From NCBI RefSeq assembly GCF_017573505.1, contig NZ_JAGEOJ010000037.1:1-64000 (forward strand): a DNA stretch of 64,000 bases, given 5' to 3'. Shown one piece after another: positions 7,619 through 16,514 of this stretch. Both the position numbers and the translations under genes were made by a program. How positions within the stretch are numbered: the first letter of the stretch is position 1; the number at the start of each line of letters is the position of its first letter. The notes below the pieces were generated by a model, which had not been told where the DNA came from, did not search any database, and saw only the letters and a list, made by a program, of their open reading frames with translations. Source of the DNA: Actinomadura barringtoniae. GTDB lineage: Bacteria; Actinomycetota; Actinomycetes; Streptosporangiales; Streptosporangiaceae.

Positions 7619-9292
7619 GTGTCCGTCACTCCATCCAGCACGGCGGTCGGCGCCACGCCGGCACCGGGTCTGATGACCCGCCTCTGGCGCCGCGACCTCG
7701 CGCACTATCCCGAGACCGGGCCGCGCTACGCCTACCTGGCGATAGTGGTGGCCACGACGATCGTCCTGTACTACCTGCTCTACATCCAGTACGCCGTGGC
7801 GACGTCGATCATGACCCACTACGGCATGACCTTCGGCTTCTTCATCCTGCTGTCGGTGGTCGGGAACGCGGTCGGCGCGTTCGCGTCGCTGCTGGCCGGG
7901 TTCGCCGACCGCTGGGGCCGCGCCAACCTGGTCGTGTACGGCCTGCTGATCGCCGGGGTGCTCGTCCTGCTGCTGCCGAGCGCCTCGAACAAGACCGTCT
8001 ACCTGCTGATGTTCGCGGGCCTGAACGTGATCGAGGGCATCGTCCTGGTCGCCACGCCCGCGCTCATCCGCGACTTCTCACCGCAGGTCGGCCGCGCGAC
8101 CGCGATGGGCTCCTGGACGATGGGCCCGGTCATCGGCAGCCTCATCGTCACGACCGTGACCAGCGCGACGCTCGATGACCACACCTGGCAGGACGAGCTG
8201 CGCTACGCGGGGATCTCGGCGCTGGTGGTGTTCGTGATCGCGCTGTTCGGGCTGCGCGAGCTGTCGCCGCGGCTGCGCGACCAGATCATGGTGAGCCTGC
8301 ACGACCGCGCGCTGGTCGAGGCCCGGGCGCGGGGCATCGACCCGGAGAAGGAGATGGCCGGTCACTGGCGGGCGATGATGCGCCTGGACGTGATCGGCCC
8401 GGCGTTCGCGATCAGCGTCTTCCTGCTGCTCTACTACGGCCTGGTCGGCAACATCGTCATCTACTTCTCCTCGACGTTCGGCTACACCGAGCAGCGCGCC
8501 AACGCGGTCGCCAACTGGTACTGGGCGGCCACCGCCATCGCGCTGATCGCCGCCGGGCTCATCTCCGACCGGCTGCGCGTGCGCAAGCCGCTGATGCTGG
8601 TCGGCGGCGTCGGGGCGCTGGCCGGCACGATCGTCTTCGCGATCCTGGCCACCCACCACGACACCGGCTACTACACCTTCGCCTGGCTGTTCGTGTGGAT
8701 CGCGGTCTTCAGCGGCATCGCGTACGCGCCGTGGATGGCGGCCTACACCGAGACCGTCGAGGAGCACAATCCCGCCGCGACCGCCACGGGCCTGGCGGTC
8801 TGGGGCTGGATCCTGCGCATCGTCGTCGCGGTCTCGGCCGCGTTCGTCCCGATCGTGGTGACGTCGGTGACACCGATCGTCGAGCACGGGCACGAGGTGC
8901 AGGTGGCGCAGGCCCAGGCGGCCCCGGCGCTGGCCATCGTTCAGGCGCACCCGCAGATCTTCGCCGAACTGGGCAAGTACCCGCCCGGTCAGGCCCCGGC
9001 GGACCTGCAGGCCCGCGCCGCGCAGGAGGTCGGCGTTCCCGGCCTGCAGACCGTGCAAAAGGCGCAGCCGCAGCTGGCGGTGCTGAAGGAGCACGGGCCC
9101 GATGTCGCCAAGGCGGCCAAGGACGGCCCCGGCCAGTGGCGGACCTGGTGGCTGGTCGCCGTCGCGGGCCAGGTCATCTTCATCCCGTTCGTCTTCGCCA
9201 TGCGAGGGCGCTGGAACCCGAAGCGCGCCCGCGAGGACGCCGAGGCGCACCAGCGCGCAGTGGACGCCGAGCTGGCGAAGCTCTCCGGCTGA
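7619..9292 (+). CDS. MFS transporter with extended last loop
   Basis: About twelve transmembrane helices of the major facilitator superfamily. The motif-A loop is GFADRWGRANL, and ISDRLRVRKPL is its C-half counterpart. The protein is 557 residues because a hydrophilic Gln/Ala/Pro-rich segment of about 90 residues (roughly 425-515) is inserted before the final helix. The start is the GTG at about 7619-7621 after GGAGGAACT. Divergent from TetR with a promoter and operator in front, it is likely an inducible exporter or importer. The substrate cannot be predicted. Confidence 0.9.
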   Translation: MSVTPSSTAVGATPAPGLMTRLWRRDLAHYPETGPRYAYLAIVVATTIVLYYLLYIQYAVATSIMTHYGMTFGFFILLSVVGNAVGAFASLLAGFADRWGRANLVVYGLLIAGVLVLLLPSASNKTVYLLMFAGLNVIEGIVLVATPALIRDFSPQVGRATAMGSWTMGPVIGSLIVTTVTSATLDDHTWQDELRYAGISALVVFVIALFGLRELSPRLRDQIMVSLHDRALVEARARGIDPEKEMAGHWRAMMRLDVIGPAFAISVFLLLYYGLVGNIVIYFSSTFGYTEQRANAVANWYWAATAIALIAAGLISDRLRVRKPLMLVGGVGALAGTIVFAILATHHDTGYYTFAWLFVWIAVFSGIAYAPWMAAYTETVEEHNPAATATGLAVWGWILRIVVAVSAAFVPIVVTSVTPIVEHGHEVQVAQAQAAPALAIVQAHPQIFAELGKYPPGQAPADLQARAAQEVGVPGLQTVQKAQPQLAVLKEHGPDVAKAAKDGPGQWRTWWLVAVAGQVIFIPFVFAMRGRWNPKRAREDAEAHQRAVDAELAKLSG

Positions 9293-9331
9293 CAGGCGAC
9301 AGCCGACAGCCGACACCGGCAGCCGCCCCGG

Positions 9332-9371
9332 GCCTGGACACCGATCCGCCCGGGGCGGTTGGTGTCCAGGC
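9332..9371. terminator. Bidirectional stem-loop between convergent genes
   Basis: GCCTGGACACC (9332-9342) pairs exactly with GGTGTCCAGGC (9361-9371), and CCGCC/GGCGG extends pairing inside the loop. It stands between the ends of the MFS and methyltransferase genes. No T-tract follows, as is common for actinomycete hairpin terminators. Confidence 0.65.
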
Positions 9372-9398
9372 TCGGACGGAACGGTGTCCAGGTCGCGG

Positions 9399-10199
9399 TC
9401 ATCGTTCTCCGACGCGCCCCATCGCACCCAGTAAGCAGCTGCGGGCCGGATCGGACGGCCGCACCCCGCGCCCGGGAACGGGCCGCCACTCGGAGAGCCA
9501 GGTGACACCGGGGGCCACCAGGTCCAGGCCGTCGAAGAAGCGCTCGACCTCGCCGGGGTCGCGCGGCTGGACCGCGGAGCCCGTACGGCGGTAGATCACC
9601 TGCGCGGCCTCGAAGGCCGTCTCGCCCAGCCCGCCCGTCCAGCCGTGCGAGACCGCCAGGTGGCTGCCCGGCGGCAGCGCGTCGGTCAGCCGCCGCACGT
9701 GCGCGTGCGGCTTGTCCTCGTCGGTGACGAAGTGCAGCACCGCCATCAGCAGCAGCCCGACCGGCCGGTCGAAGTCGATCAGTTCGCGCACGCGCGCGTC
9801 GGCGAGGATCTCCTCCGGGCGCCGCAGGTCGCCCTCGATGACGGCCACGCCCGAACTGGTCTCCAGCAGCGCCCGCCCGTGCGCCAGCACGACCGGGTCG
9901 TTGTCGACGTACACCACCCGCGCCTCCGGGGCGGCGCGCTGCGCCACCTCGTGCACGTTGCCCTGGGTGGGCAGGCCCGCGCCGACATCGATGAACTGCC
10001 GGATGCCGGCCGCGGTCAGGTACTCGACGGCCCTGGTGAGGAACGCGCGGTTCAGGCGGGCGGCCAGCGGCGCGTCCGGCACCAGGCCGATGATCTCCTC
10101 GGCCGCGGCGCGGTCGACCCCGTAGTTGTCCTTGCCGCCGAGCAGAAAGTCGTAGATCCGGGCCGGTGACGCGAGCGTGGTGTCGATCCCGGGACTCAC
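9399..10199 (-). CDS. DUF574 S-adenosyl methyltransferase
   Basis: 266-residue class I methyltransferase of the actinobacterial DUF574/Methyltransf_19 family. Family landmarks are ARIYDFLLGGKDNYGVDR near the N terminus, the SAM loop FIDVGAGLPTQGNVHEVA, VVYVDNDPVVLAH, and a C-terminal WLSEWRP followed by LLGAMGRV. GTG start with GGGGACCT upstream. The family is expanded in actinomycetes and its substrates are mostly unknown. This copy is separate from the tandem pair at 18-19.6 kb and is more divergent from them than they are from each other. Confidence 0.9.
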   Translation of the reverse strand: MSPGIDTTLASPARIYDFLLGGKDNYGVDRAAAEEIIGLVPDAPLAARLNRAFLTRAVEYLTAAGIRQFIDVGAGLPTQGNVHEVAQRAAPEARVVYVDNDPVVLAHGRALLETSSGVAVIEGDLRRPEEILADARVRELIDFDRPVGLLLMAVLHFVTDEDKPHAHVRRLTDALPPGSHLAVSHGWTGGLGETAFEAAQVIYRRTGSAVQPRDPGEVERFFDGLDLVAPGVTWLSEWRPVPGRGVRPSDPARSCLLGAMGRVGER

Positions 10200-10447
10200 A
10201 GGTCCCCTCCCCGTTGAGGCGTGATCCTGGCGCGGATCAAGAACGTATTCCAGACCTTCCAGGACTCGCGCGTATCGATGCCTTACTGACCGCTTCCGGA
10301 CGCATCTGTCGAGTCACGAGTCAGACAGAACGGCGGCAAAGGTCCGCAAGGGGAGGCAAGGGGCGCCAAGGGGATGTGCGCGCCCCGCCCGGGGCAAGGC
10401 CAGCGAACGTGGCAGACTCACCGATGACGGCGATACGAGGAGGCCAG

Positions 10448-10816
10448 ATGGGCAACGGGATTCCGCACGACAAGTCGGACCAGCTCAAGCAGATCGAGAG
10501 CGGCCTGCTGCCGGGCGAGCAGATCATCGCGGTGTACGACGCGGTCGGGGTCGGGACCGGTTTCCTCGCGCTCACCGACAAGCGCGTGATCATCAAGGAC
10601 AAGTCGTTCGTCGGCAAGCGGGTCGCGATCACCAGCGTGCCGTACGGGAAGATCAGCGCGGTCAGCGTCGTCAGCAACAAGTCGTGGGCGGGCGCCTACT
10701 TCTCCTCCGGCACGATCGCCATCCACGTCGGGACCCAGCTGTACGAGGTCGAGTTCCGCGGCGCCGAGAAGACCCACCACGTGCACGACGTGATCCTGCA
10801 CTACTCCTCGCAGTGA
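10448..10816 (+). CDS. Bacterial PH-domain (YvbH/bPH_1-like) protein
   Basis: 122-residue protein that is essentially one pleckstrin-homology-like bPH domain: an N-terminal helix (SDQLKQIESGLLPGEQIIAVYDA), then beta strands (FLALTDKRVIIKDK, ITSVPYGKISAVSVV, TIAIHVGTQLYEVEF) and a closing helix. The ATG at 10448 after GAGGAGGCC is preferred to upstream in-frame starts, whose translation is low-complexity. Function unknown; such domains usually mediate protein contacts. Confidence 0.85.
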   Translation: MGNGIPHDKSDQLKQIESGLLPGEQIIAVYDAVGVGTGFLALTDKRVIIKDKSFVGKRVAITSVPYGKISAVSVVSNKSWAGAYFSSGTIAIHVGTQLYEVEFRGAEKTHHVHDVILHYSSQ

Positions 10817-10890
10817 CCGCGGCCCGCCGGACGGTGAGCGATCCGGCGCGGCGTTACGCAACGGAGACCGACGGGACACATTCGCCCCTT

Positions 10891-10905
10891 GTCTCACGAT
10901 GAGAC
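10891..10905. promoter_or_regulatory. GTCTCA-TGAGAC palindrome upstream of the ABC operon
   Basis: GTCTCA (10891-10896), CGA, TGAGAC (10900-10905), 57 bases before the first gene of the branched-chain-type ABC operon. The same half-sites occur at 17821 and 27748. Probably a TetR-type operator. Confidence 0.5.
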
Positions 10906-10961
10906 GTGGGTCACACTCGCATGCACTGAGTCGAGTCGCGTTCTAGGAACGGGCGGCACTC

Positions 10962-11747
10962 ATGCTGAGTGTGCGGAACCTCGAGGTCGTCTACCACGAT
11001 GTGATCCTGGTCCTGCGGGGCGTGAGCCTCGAGGTCCCGGCCGGTGAGATCGTCGCCCTGCTGGGCGCCAACGGGGCGGGCAAGACCACCCTGCTGCGCG
11101 CGATCTCCGGGCTGCTGGACGTGCACGGCGGCGAGGTCACCAAGGGCGCGGTCGAGCTGGACGGGCGCCCGATCCACGAGCTCGCCCCGGCCCGGGTGGT
11201 GCGGCTCGGCGTCCGGCAGGTGATGGAGGGCCGGCGGATCTTCGCCGAGCTCACCGTCGAGGAGAACCTGCGCCTGGGCGCGCACACCAGCCCGTCCCGC
11301 CTCGGCGAGAGCCTGGACCGGGTGTACGGGCTGTTCCCCGTCATCAAGGACCGCCGCACCAGGACCGCGGGCTACCTGTCGGGCGGCGAGCAGCAGATGC
11401 TCGCGGTCGGGCGGGCGCTGATGTCGCAGCCCCGGCTGCTGCTCCTGGACGAGCCGAGCCTCGGCCTGGCGCCCCGGCTGGTCGAGCAGATCCGCGACAT
11501 CATCCTCGAGATCAACCGGCAGGGCACCACGGTGCTGCTGGTCGAGCAGAACGCGGCCATGGCCCTCGCCATCGCCGGGCACGGCTACGTGCTGGAGACC
11601 GGCAAGATCGTGATGGACCGGCCGGCCCGCGAGCTGCTGGCCGACGAGGACATCCGCGAGTTCTACCTGGGCCTGGGCGCCGAGGGCGCGGCTCGCTCGT
11701 TCCGCGACGTCAAGCACTACCGGCGCCGGAAGCGGTGGCTGTCGTGA
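10962..11747 (+). CDS. livF: Branched-chain-amino-acid-type ABC ATPase (LivF family)
   Basis: 261-residue ATPase of the HAAT importer class. Walker A is GANGAGKTT, the signature is YLSGGEQQML and Walker B is LLLLDEPS, followed by LVEQNAAMALAIA, typical of LivF. The last ~25 residues are Arg-rich and longer than usual. First gene of a six-gene unit (livF, livG, acyl-CoA ligase, livH, livM, substrate-binding protein). It powers uptake together with LivG at the membrane. The transported compound may not be an amino acid, given the ligase inside the operon. Confidence 0.93.
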   Translation: MLSVRNLEVVYHDVILVLRGVSLEVPAGEIVALLGANGAGKTTLLRAISGLLDVHGGEVTKGAVELDGRPIHELAPARVVRLGVRQVMEGRRIFAELTVEENLRLGAHTSPSRLGESLDRVYGLFPVIKDRRTRTAGYLSGGEQQMLAVGRALMSQPRLLLLDEPSLGLAPRLVEQIRDIILEINRQGTTVLLVEQNAAMALAIAGHGYVLETGKIVMDRPARELLADEDIREFYLGLGAEGAARSFRDVKHYRRRKRWLS

Positions 11748-12541
11748 ACGCACCACCGCCCGCGCCACCGCCTGCGGGCCCCATATTGGAGTTCTCCGAC
11801 GTCGGGCTGTCGTTCGCCGGGGTCGCGGCCATCGACGGCGTCTCGTTCGGCGTCGAGCCCTCCGAGCTGTTCGCCGTCATCGGCCCGAACGGCGCGGGCA
11901 AGACCTCCATCTTCAACGTCATCTCCGGCGTGTACCGGCCCCAGCGCGGGCGCGTCACGTTCGACGGGCAGGACCTGATCGGCCGCCGCCCGCACGAGAT
12001 CGCCGGGCTCGGCATCGCCCGCACGTTCCAGAACGTGGAGCTGTTCGCCGGCCTCACCGTCCTGGACAACCTGATGCTCGGCCGCCACCAGCAGCTGCGC
12101 TACGGCGCGCTCAGCGCGATGGCCTGGCTCGGGCGGGCCCGCCGGGCCGAGCTGGCGGCGCGCGCCGCGGTCGAGGACATCATCGACTTCCTGGAGCTGG
12201 AGCAGTGGCGGCGGCACACCGTCGGGCTGCTCCCGTACGGCATCCAGAAGCGCGTCGAGCTCGGCCGGGCGCTGGCGATGGAGCCGCGCCTGCTGCTGCT
12301 CGACGAGCCGGTCGCCGGCATGAACCTCGAGGAGACCGAGGACACCGCCCGCTACATCCTCGACATCCGCGAGGAGATCGGCATCCCGATGATCCTCGTC
12401 GAGCACGACATGGGCCTGGTGATGGACCTGGCCGACCGGGTGCTGGTCGTCGACTTCGGCGTCGCGATCGCGCTCGGCTCCCCCACCGAGATCCGGAACG
12501 ACCCCGAAGTGATCCGCGCGTACCTCGGGAAGGCCTCGTGA
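11735..12541 (+). CDS. livG: Branched-chain-amino-acid-type ABC ATPase (LivG family)
   Basis: 268-residue LivG-type ATPase. Walker A is GPNGAGKTS, the signature region is LPYGIQKRVELGRALA (the LPYG form typical of LivG), and Walker B is LLLLDEPVAGMN. The H-loop is VEHDMGLVMDLADRVLV. The GTG at 11735 overlaps the livF stop by 13 bases. A GTG at 11744 gives the classical 4-base GTGA overlap and is equally plausible. It starts with a Pro/Ala-rich leader. Confidence 0.93.
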   Translation: MAVVNAPPPAPPPAGPILEFSDVGLSFAGVAAIDGVSFGVEPSELFAVIGPNGAGKTSIFNVISGVYRPQRGRVTFDGQDLIGRRPHEIAGLGIARTFQNVELFAGLTVLDNLMLGRHQQLRYGALSAMAWLGRARRAELAARAAVEDIIDFLELEQWRRHTVGLLPYGIQKRVELGRALAMEPRLLLLDEPVAGMNLEETEDTARYILDIREEIGIPMILVEHDMGLVMDLADRVLVVDFGVAIALGSPTEIRNDPEVIRAYLGKAS

Positions 12542-14406
12542 CCGACATGACCGACCTCAAGACGGCTGTGCACACCACCACGATCGCCACGCGCGTACGG
12601 GACCGGGCGGTCGAGACGCCCGGCCGGGTCGCGATGCGCGAGAAGGACCTGGGCATCTGGCAGGAGGTGACCTGGGGGACGTACTGGGACACCGTGCTGA
12701 CCGTCGCGCACGCGCTGCTCGCGCTCGGCGTGGAGCCCGGCGACCGGGTCGCCGTGCACGCGGAGAACCGGCGCGAGTGGCTCTACACCGACCTCGCCAC
12801 GGTCGCGGTGCGCGGCACGACGATGGGCCTCTACCCGACCAACCCGGCGGCCGAGGTCGGCTACCTGCTGCGGCACTCGGGCTCGAAGATCCTCATCGCC
12901 GAGGACCAGGAGCAGCTCGACAAGGTGCTGGAGACGACGGCCGACCTGCCTGATCTGGAACGCATCGTCTACGTCGAGCCGCGCGGCATCGCGGGCCGCT
13001 ACGACGACCCGCGCCTGATGTCCTGGCAGGACCTCCTCGACCTCGGCGCGCGCCACCGTGAGGAGTACGCCGACGCCGTCGAGGAGCGGATGGCGGGCGC
13101 GCGGCCCGAGGACGTGATGGTGCTCGCCTACACCTCGGGCACGACCGGGCCGCCGAAGGGCGCGATGCTGACGGTCGCGAACGTGGAGTTCGCGATCGCG
13201 GCCCTGGTGGAGGGCGGCGGGTTCAGCGACCCGCCGCCGGGGCCGCGCGACCTGATCCTGTCCTACCTGCCGCTCTGCCACATCGCCGAACGCATCTTCA
13301 CGACGTGGTTCAACGCCGCGACCGGCGTGCAGGTGAACTTCGCCGAGTCGATCGAGACGGTGCCCGCCAACCTGGTCGAGGTGCAGCCGACGATCCTGTT
13401 CGGGGTACCGCGCATCTGGGAGAAGATCCTGGCGAGCGTGGAGATCCGGCTCGGCTCGGCGACGCCGGTGAAACGCTGGACGACCCGCTTCTGGCTCCGC
13501 CTCGCCGACCGCATCGGCTCCGTCCTCGTCCGCCACGGCGGCCGCCACACCCTGACCACCCGCCTGCTGTACGCGGTGGGGTGGGTGTTCTGCTTCCGCG
13601 CGCTGCGCGAGCGGCTCGGCATGCGCCGGGTGCGGTACGCGGCGTCCGGCGCGGCGCCGATCGCCCCCGAGGTGCTCAAGTTCTTCATGGGCATCGGGGT
13701 CGCGATGCACGAGGTGTACGGCATGACCGAGAACACCGCGATCGCCACCTCCAACCGGCCCGGCCGGGTGAAGCTCGGCACGGTCGGCGAGCGGCATACC
13801 GGCTGCGAGATCCGCCTCGACGAGGACACCGGCGAGATCCTCACCCGCCATCCCGGCACGTTCGCCGGCTACTGGCGCGACGAGGAGGCGACCCGCCGCG
13901 CGGTCGAGCCCGGCGGCTGGCTGCGCACCGGCGACCTCGGCGCCTGGGACGGCGACCACCTGCGCGTCACCGGCCGGGTGAAGGAGATCATCATCACCTC
14001 GGGCGGCAAGAACGTCGCCGCGCCGATGATCGAGAACGAGCTGAAGGTCTCCCCGTACATCCGCGAGGCGATCGTGCTCGGCGACCGGCGCGCGTTCCTC
14101 ACCGCGCTGATCGGCGTGGAGCTGGACACCGTCGGCGAGTGGGCGACCCGCCGCCGCATCCCCTACACCACCTACCGCGACCTGTCCGAGCGCGACGAGG
14201 TGCGCGCGCTGGTCCAGGACGTCGTCAGCGAGGTGAACGCGGGCCTGGCCCGGCCCGAGCAGATCAAGGACTTCCGGCTGCTGCCGAAGGAGCTCGACCA
14301 CGAGGACGGCGAGCTGACCGCGACGCAGAAGGTCAAGCGGCGCGCGGTCGAGCGTGCCTTCGCCGACCTGATCGAGGAGCTGTACGGCGGACGGGCCCTG
14401 CGGTGA
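12538..14406 (+). CDS. Long-chain fatty-acid-CoA ligase-type AMP-forming synthetase
   Basis: 622-residue FadD15-like adenylate-forming ligase, activating a carboxylic acid to its CoA thioester via an acyl-adenylate. Motifs: YTSGTTGPPKGAM (about 198-210), VYGMTEN, GWLRTGDLG and GRVKEIIITSGGKNVAP. The GTG at 12538 overlaps the livG stop as GTGA; ATG at 12547 is an alternative. It sits between livG and livH with overlapping or near-contiguous genes, so it is an integral part of the ABC operon. The arrangement suggests CoA trapping of the imported acid. Confidence 0.92.
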   Translation: MTDMTDLKTAVHTTTIATRVRDRAVETPGRVAMREKDLGIWQEVTWGTYWDTVLTVAHALLALGVEPGDRVAVHAENRREWLYTDLATVAVRGTTMGLYPTNPAAEVGYLLRHSGSKILIAEDQEQLDKVLETTADLPDLERIVYVEPRGIAGRYDDPRLMSWQDLLDLGARHREEYADAVEERMAGARPEDVMVLAYTSGTTGPPKGAMLTVANVEFAIAALVEGGGFSDPPPGPRDLILSYLPLCHIAERIFTTWFNAATGVQVNFAESIETVPANLVEVQPTILFGVPRIWEKILASVEIRLGSATPVKRWTTRFWLRLADRIGSVLVRHGGRHTLTTRLLYAVGWVFCFRALRERLGMRRVRYAASGAAPIAPEVLKFFMGIGVAMHEVYGMTENTAIATSNRPGRVKLGTVGERHTGCEIRLDEDTGEILTRHPGTFAGYWRDEEATRRAVEPGGWLRTGDLGAWDGDHLRVTGRVKEIIITSGGKNVAAPMIENELKVSPYIREAIVLGDRRAFLTALIGVELDTVGEWATRRRIPYTTYRDLSERDEVRALVQDVVSEVNAGLARPEQIKDFRLLPKELDHEDGELTATQKVKRRAVERAFADLIEELYGGRALR

Positions 14407-14436
14407 AACGGACACTGCGATGAGGGAGACGGGCCG

Positions 14437-15324
14437 ATGACCGAGTTCTGGCAGAGCATCGCGCGCGGGATGGGCAACGGGTCGATCTACGCGCTGCTCG
14501 CGCTCGGCTTCGTGATCATCTACAAGTCCACCCGGGTCATCAGCTTCGCCCAGCCCTCGTTCATGCTCGCGGGCGCGGTGCTCATCACCTACCTGACGGG
14601 CTCGGTCGGCTTCTACGCGGGCCTGATCCTCTCCGCCCTGGCGATCGCGCTCCTCGCACTCGGCGTGGAACGCGTCGCGGTACGGCCCATGGTCGGCAAG
14701 CCGGTCTTCGCGGTCGCGATCATCACGCTCGGCCTGGACGTGGTCATCCGCGTCGTCGTCGACGCGTTCGTCGGGCTGGACGTGCGCCAGGTCGGCGACC
14801 CGTGGAAGCTCCACACGGTCGACATCCTCGGCGTGCCCGTCCAGCAGCGCTACATCGCCATGCTCGTCATCACCGCGGTCATGGTCGTCGTCCTCTTCGC
14901 GTTCTTCCGCTACACGCGCTTCGGGCTGGCGATGCGGGCGGCGGCGTTCGACCAGGAGACGGCGCTCACGCAGGGCATCTCGGTCGGCTCGGTCTTCGCC
15001 GTGTCGTGGGCCATGGCCGGCGGCCTCGCGGCGATCGCGGGCGTCCTGGTCGGCACCGGCGCCAGCGTCGACCAGAACCTGTGGATCATCGCGCTGAAGG
15101 CCCTGCCCGCCATCATCCTGGGCGGCCTGGACTCCCTCGGCGGCGCGGTCATCGGCGGTCTGGCGGTCGGCCTCGTCGAGTCGCTCGTCGGCACCTACCA
15201 GGCGGACATGGCGCCCTGGCTCGGCCAGAACTTCGCGGTCGTCTCGCCCTACGTGCTGATGCTCCTGGTCCTGCTCATCAGACCGTACGGCCTGTTCGGC
15301 ACCCCGGAGGTCGAACGGGTATGA
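14437..15324 (+). CDS. livH: Branched-chain-type ABC permease (LivH family)
   Basis: 295-residue inner-membrane permease with about eight hydrophobic helices. It opens with ARGMGNGSIYALLALGFVII, a LivH hallmark. The cytoplasmic EAA-like region is TRFGLAMRAAAFDQETA, and the end contains GGLDSLGGAVIGGLAVG. It begins 30 bases after the ligase gene, with GAGGGAG upstream. Partner of LivM in the translocation pore. Confidence 0.93.
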   Translation: MTEFWQSIARGMGNGSIYALLALGFVIIYKSTRVISFAQPSFMLAGAVLITYLTGSVGFYAGLILSALAIALLALGVERVAVRPMVGKPVFAVAIITLGLDVVIRVVVDAFVGLDVRQVGDPWKLHTVDILGVPVQQRYIAMLVITAVMVVVLFAFFRYTRFGLAMRAAAFDQETALTQGISVGSVFAVSWAMAGGLAAIAGVLVGTGASVDQNLWIIALKALPAIILGGLDSLGGAVIGGLAVGLVESLVGTYQADMAPWLGQNFAVVSPYVLMLLVLLIRPYGLFGTPEVERV

Positions 15325-16505
15325 AAACGCTCCGGAGGAGCGCCGGGGGGCGTGGAGGGTCGGCCCCCCTCGGGCCGGCAGGGACCGCGCTCATCAACCG
15401 GCGGCGGCCGCGGGGGCGGCCTCAGCTCTACACCTCCTACAAGCAGGACACGGCGCTGCTGGACACCCCGGCCAAGCGCCGCTGGCTGACGGCGCTGCTG
15501 GTGGCGTCGTTGCTCGCGCCGTTCATGCTGACCGACGACATCCTGGCCCTGCTCGCAGCCGGGCTCGTGGCCTCCATCGGCGCGATCGGCCTCAACATCG
15601 TCACCGGGTACGCGGGGCAGATCTCGCTCGGCCACGCGTTCTTCCTGGCGATCGGCGCGTACACCGGCGCGGCCATCTCGGGCGACCCGGACGGCGACAC
15701 CATCGGCTTCGGCATCACGTTCCTGCCGGTCTGGCTGCTGGCCGCCGGGCTCGCCGCCGCGCTCGCCGGGGTCATCGTCGCGCCGCTCGCGACCCGCCTG
15801 CGCGGCCTCTACCTGGCGGTCGTCACGCTCGGGCTGGTCTTCCTCGGCGGGCACATCTTCAAGGAGTGGGACTCGCTCACCGGCGGTCCGGGCGTCGGCC
15901 GTCCCGCCGCGGTGCCCGAGTTGTTCGGCGTACGGCTGGACCAGTCGGGCGCCTACAGCAAGGAGCAGAAGCTCTACCTGCTGATGCTGGTCCTGCTCGT
16001 CGTCTTCGCGGTCCTGGCCCGCAACCTGATGCGCTCGCGGATCGGCCGCGCGTTCGCCGCCGTGCGCGACCGCGACATCGCCGCCGCCATCATCGGCGTG
16101 GACCTGCGCCGCACCAAGCTGCTCGCCTTCGCGATCTCCTCGTTCTACGCCGGGATCGCGGGCGGGCTGATGTACACCGTGGCCGGCTACTTCGACCCCG
16201 GTTCGTTCGACCTGCTGCTGTCGGTCCAGTTCATCGCGATGATCCTGATCGGCGGCACGGCCACCATCAGCGGCTCGATCATGGGCGCGATGTTCATCAC
16301 CCTGCTCCCCCGCCTCACCCGCGAGCTGCCCGGCGTGCTGCCGTTCATCAGCTCCGAGTCCGACAAGAGCCCCAACATCTTCCAGGTCGAGTCGGTGCTG
16401 TACGGCCTGCTCATCATCGTCTTCCTCATCCTCGAACCCCGCGGACTCTTCGGCGTCTGGACCCGGATCCGCAACTACTGGAAGGCCTGGCCCTTCAGCT
16501 ATTAG
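15321..16505 (+). CDS. livM: Branched-chain-type ABC permease (LivM family)
   Basis: 394-residue permease with about ten hydrophobic helices and LivM landmarks: GLNIVTGYAGQISLGHAFFLAIGAY-type sequence in the first half, GRAFAAVRDRDIAAAIIGV, and ISGSIMGAMFIT. The ATG overlaps the livH stop (ATGA). The first ~60 residues are a cytoplasmic, basic Gly/Pro/Arg-rich extension, and part of it (residues 8-18) is encoded by a GC-only hairpin element that recurs in other genes here. Confidence 0.93.
   Translation: MKTLRRSAGGRGGSAPLGPAGTALINRRRPRGRPQLYTSYKQDTALLDTPAKRRWLTALLVASLLAPFMLTDDILALLAAGLVASIGAIGLNIVTGYAGQISLGHAFFLAIGAYTGAAISGDPDGDTIGFGITFLPVWLLAAGLAAALAGVIVAPLATRLRGLYLAVVTLGLVFLGGHIFKEWDSLTGGPGVGRPAAVPELFGVRLDQSGAYSKEQKLYLLMLVLLVVFAVLARNLMRSRIGRAFAAVRDRDIAAAIIGVDLRRTKLLAFAISSFYAGIAGGLMYTVAGYFDPGSFDLLLSVQFIAMILIGGTATISGSIMGAMFITLLPRLTRELPGVLPFISSESDKSPNIFQVESVLYGLLIIVFLILEPRGLFGVWTRIRNYWKAWPFSY
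15343..15374. repeat. In-frame GC mini-hairpin in livM
   Basis: GGGGGG (15345-15350) pairs with CCCCCC (15364-15369); the core GGGTCGGCCCCCCTCGGG resembles elements in the SMC-like SbcC gene (24836) and the HAMP kinase gene (38571). It is translated without a frameshift. Confidence 0.6.
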
Positions 16506-16514
16506 GGAGCCCTC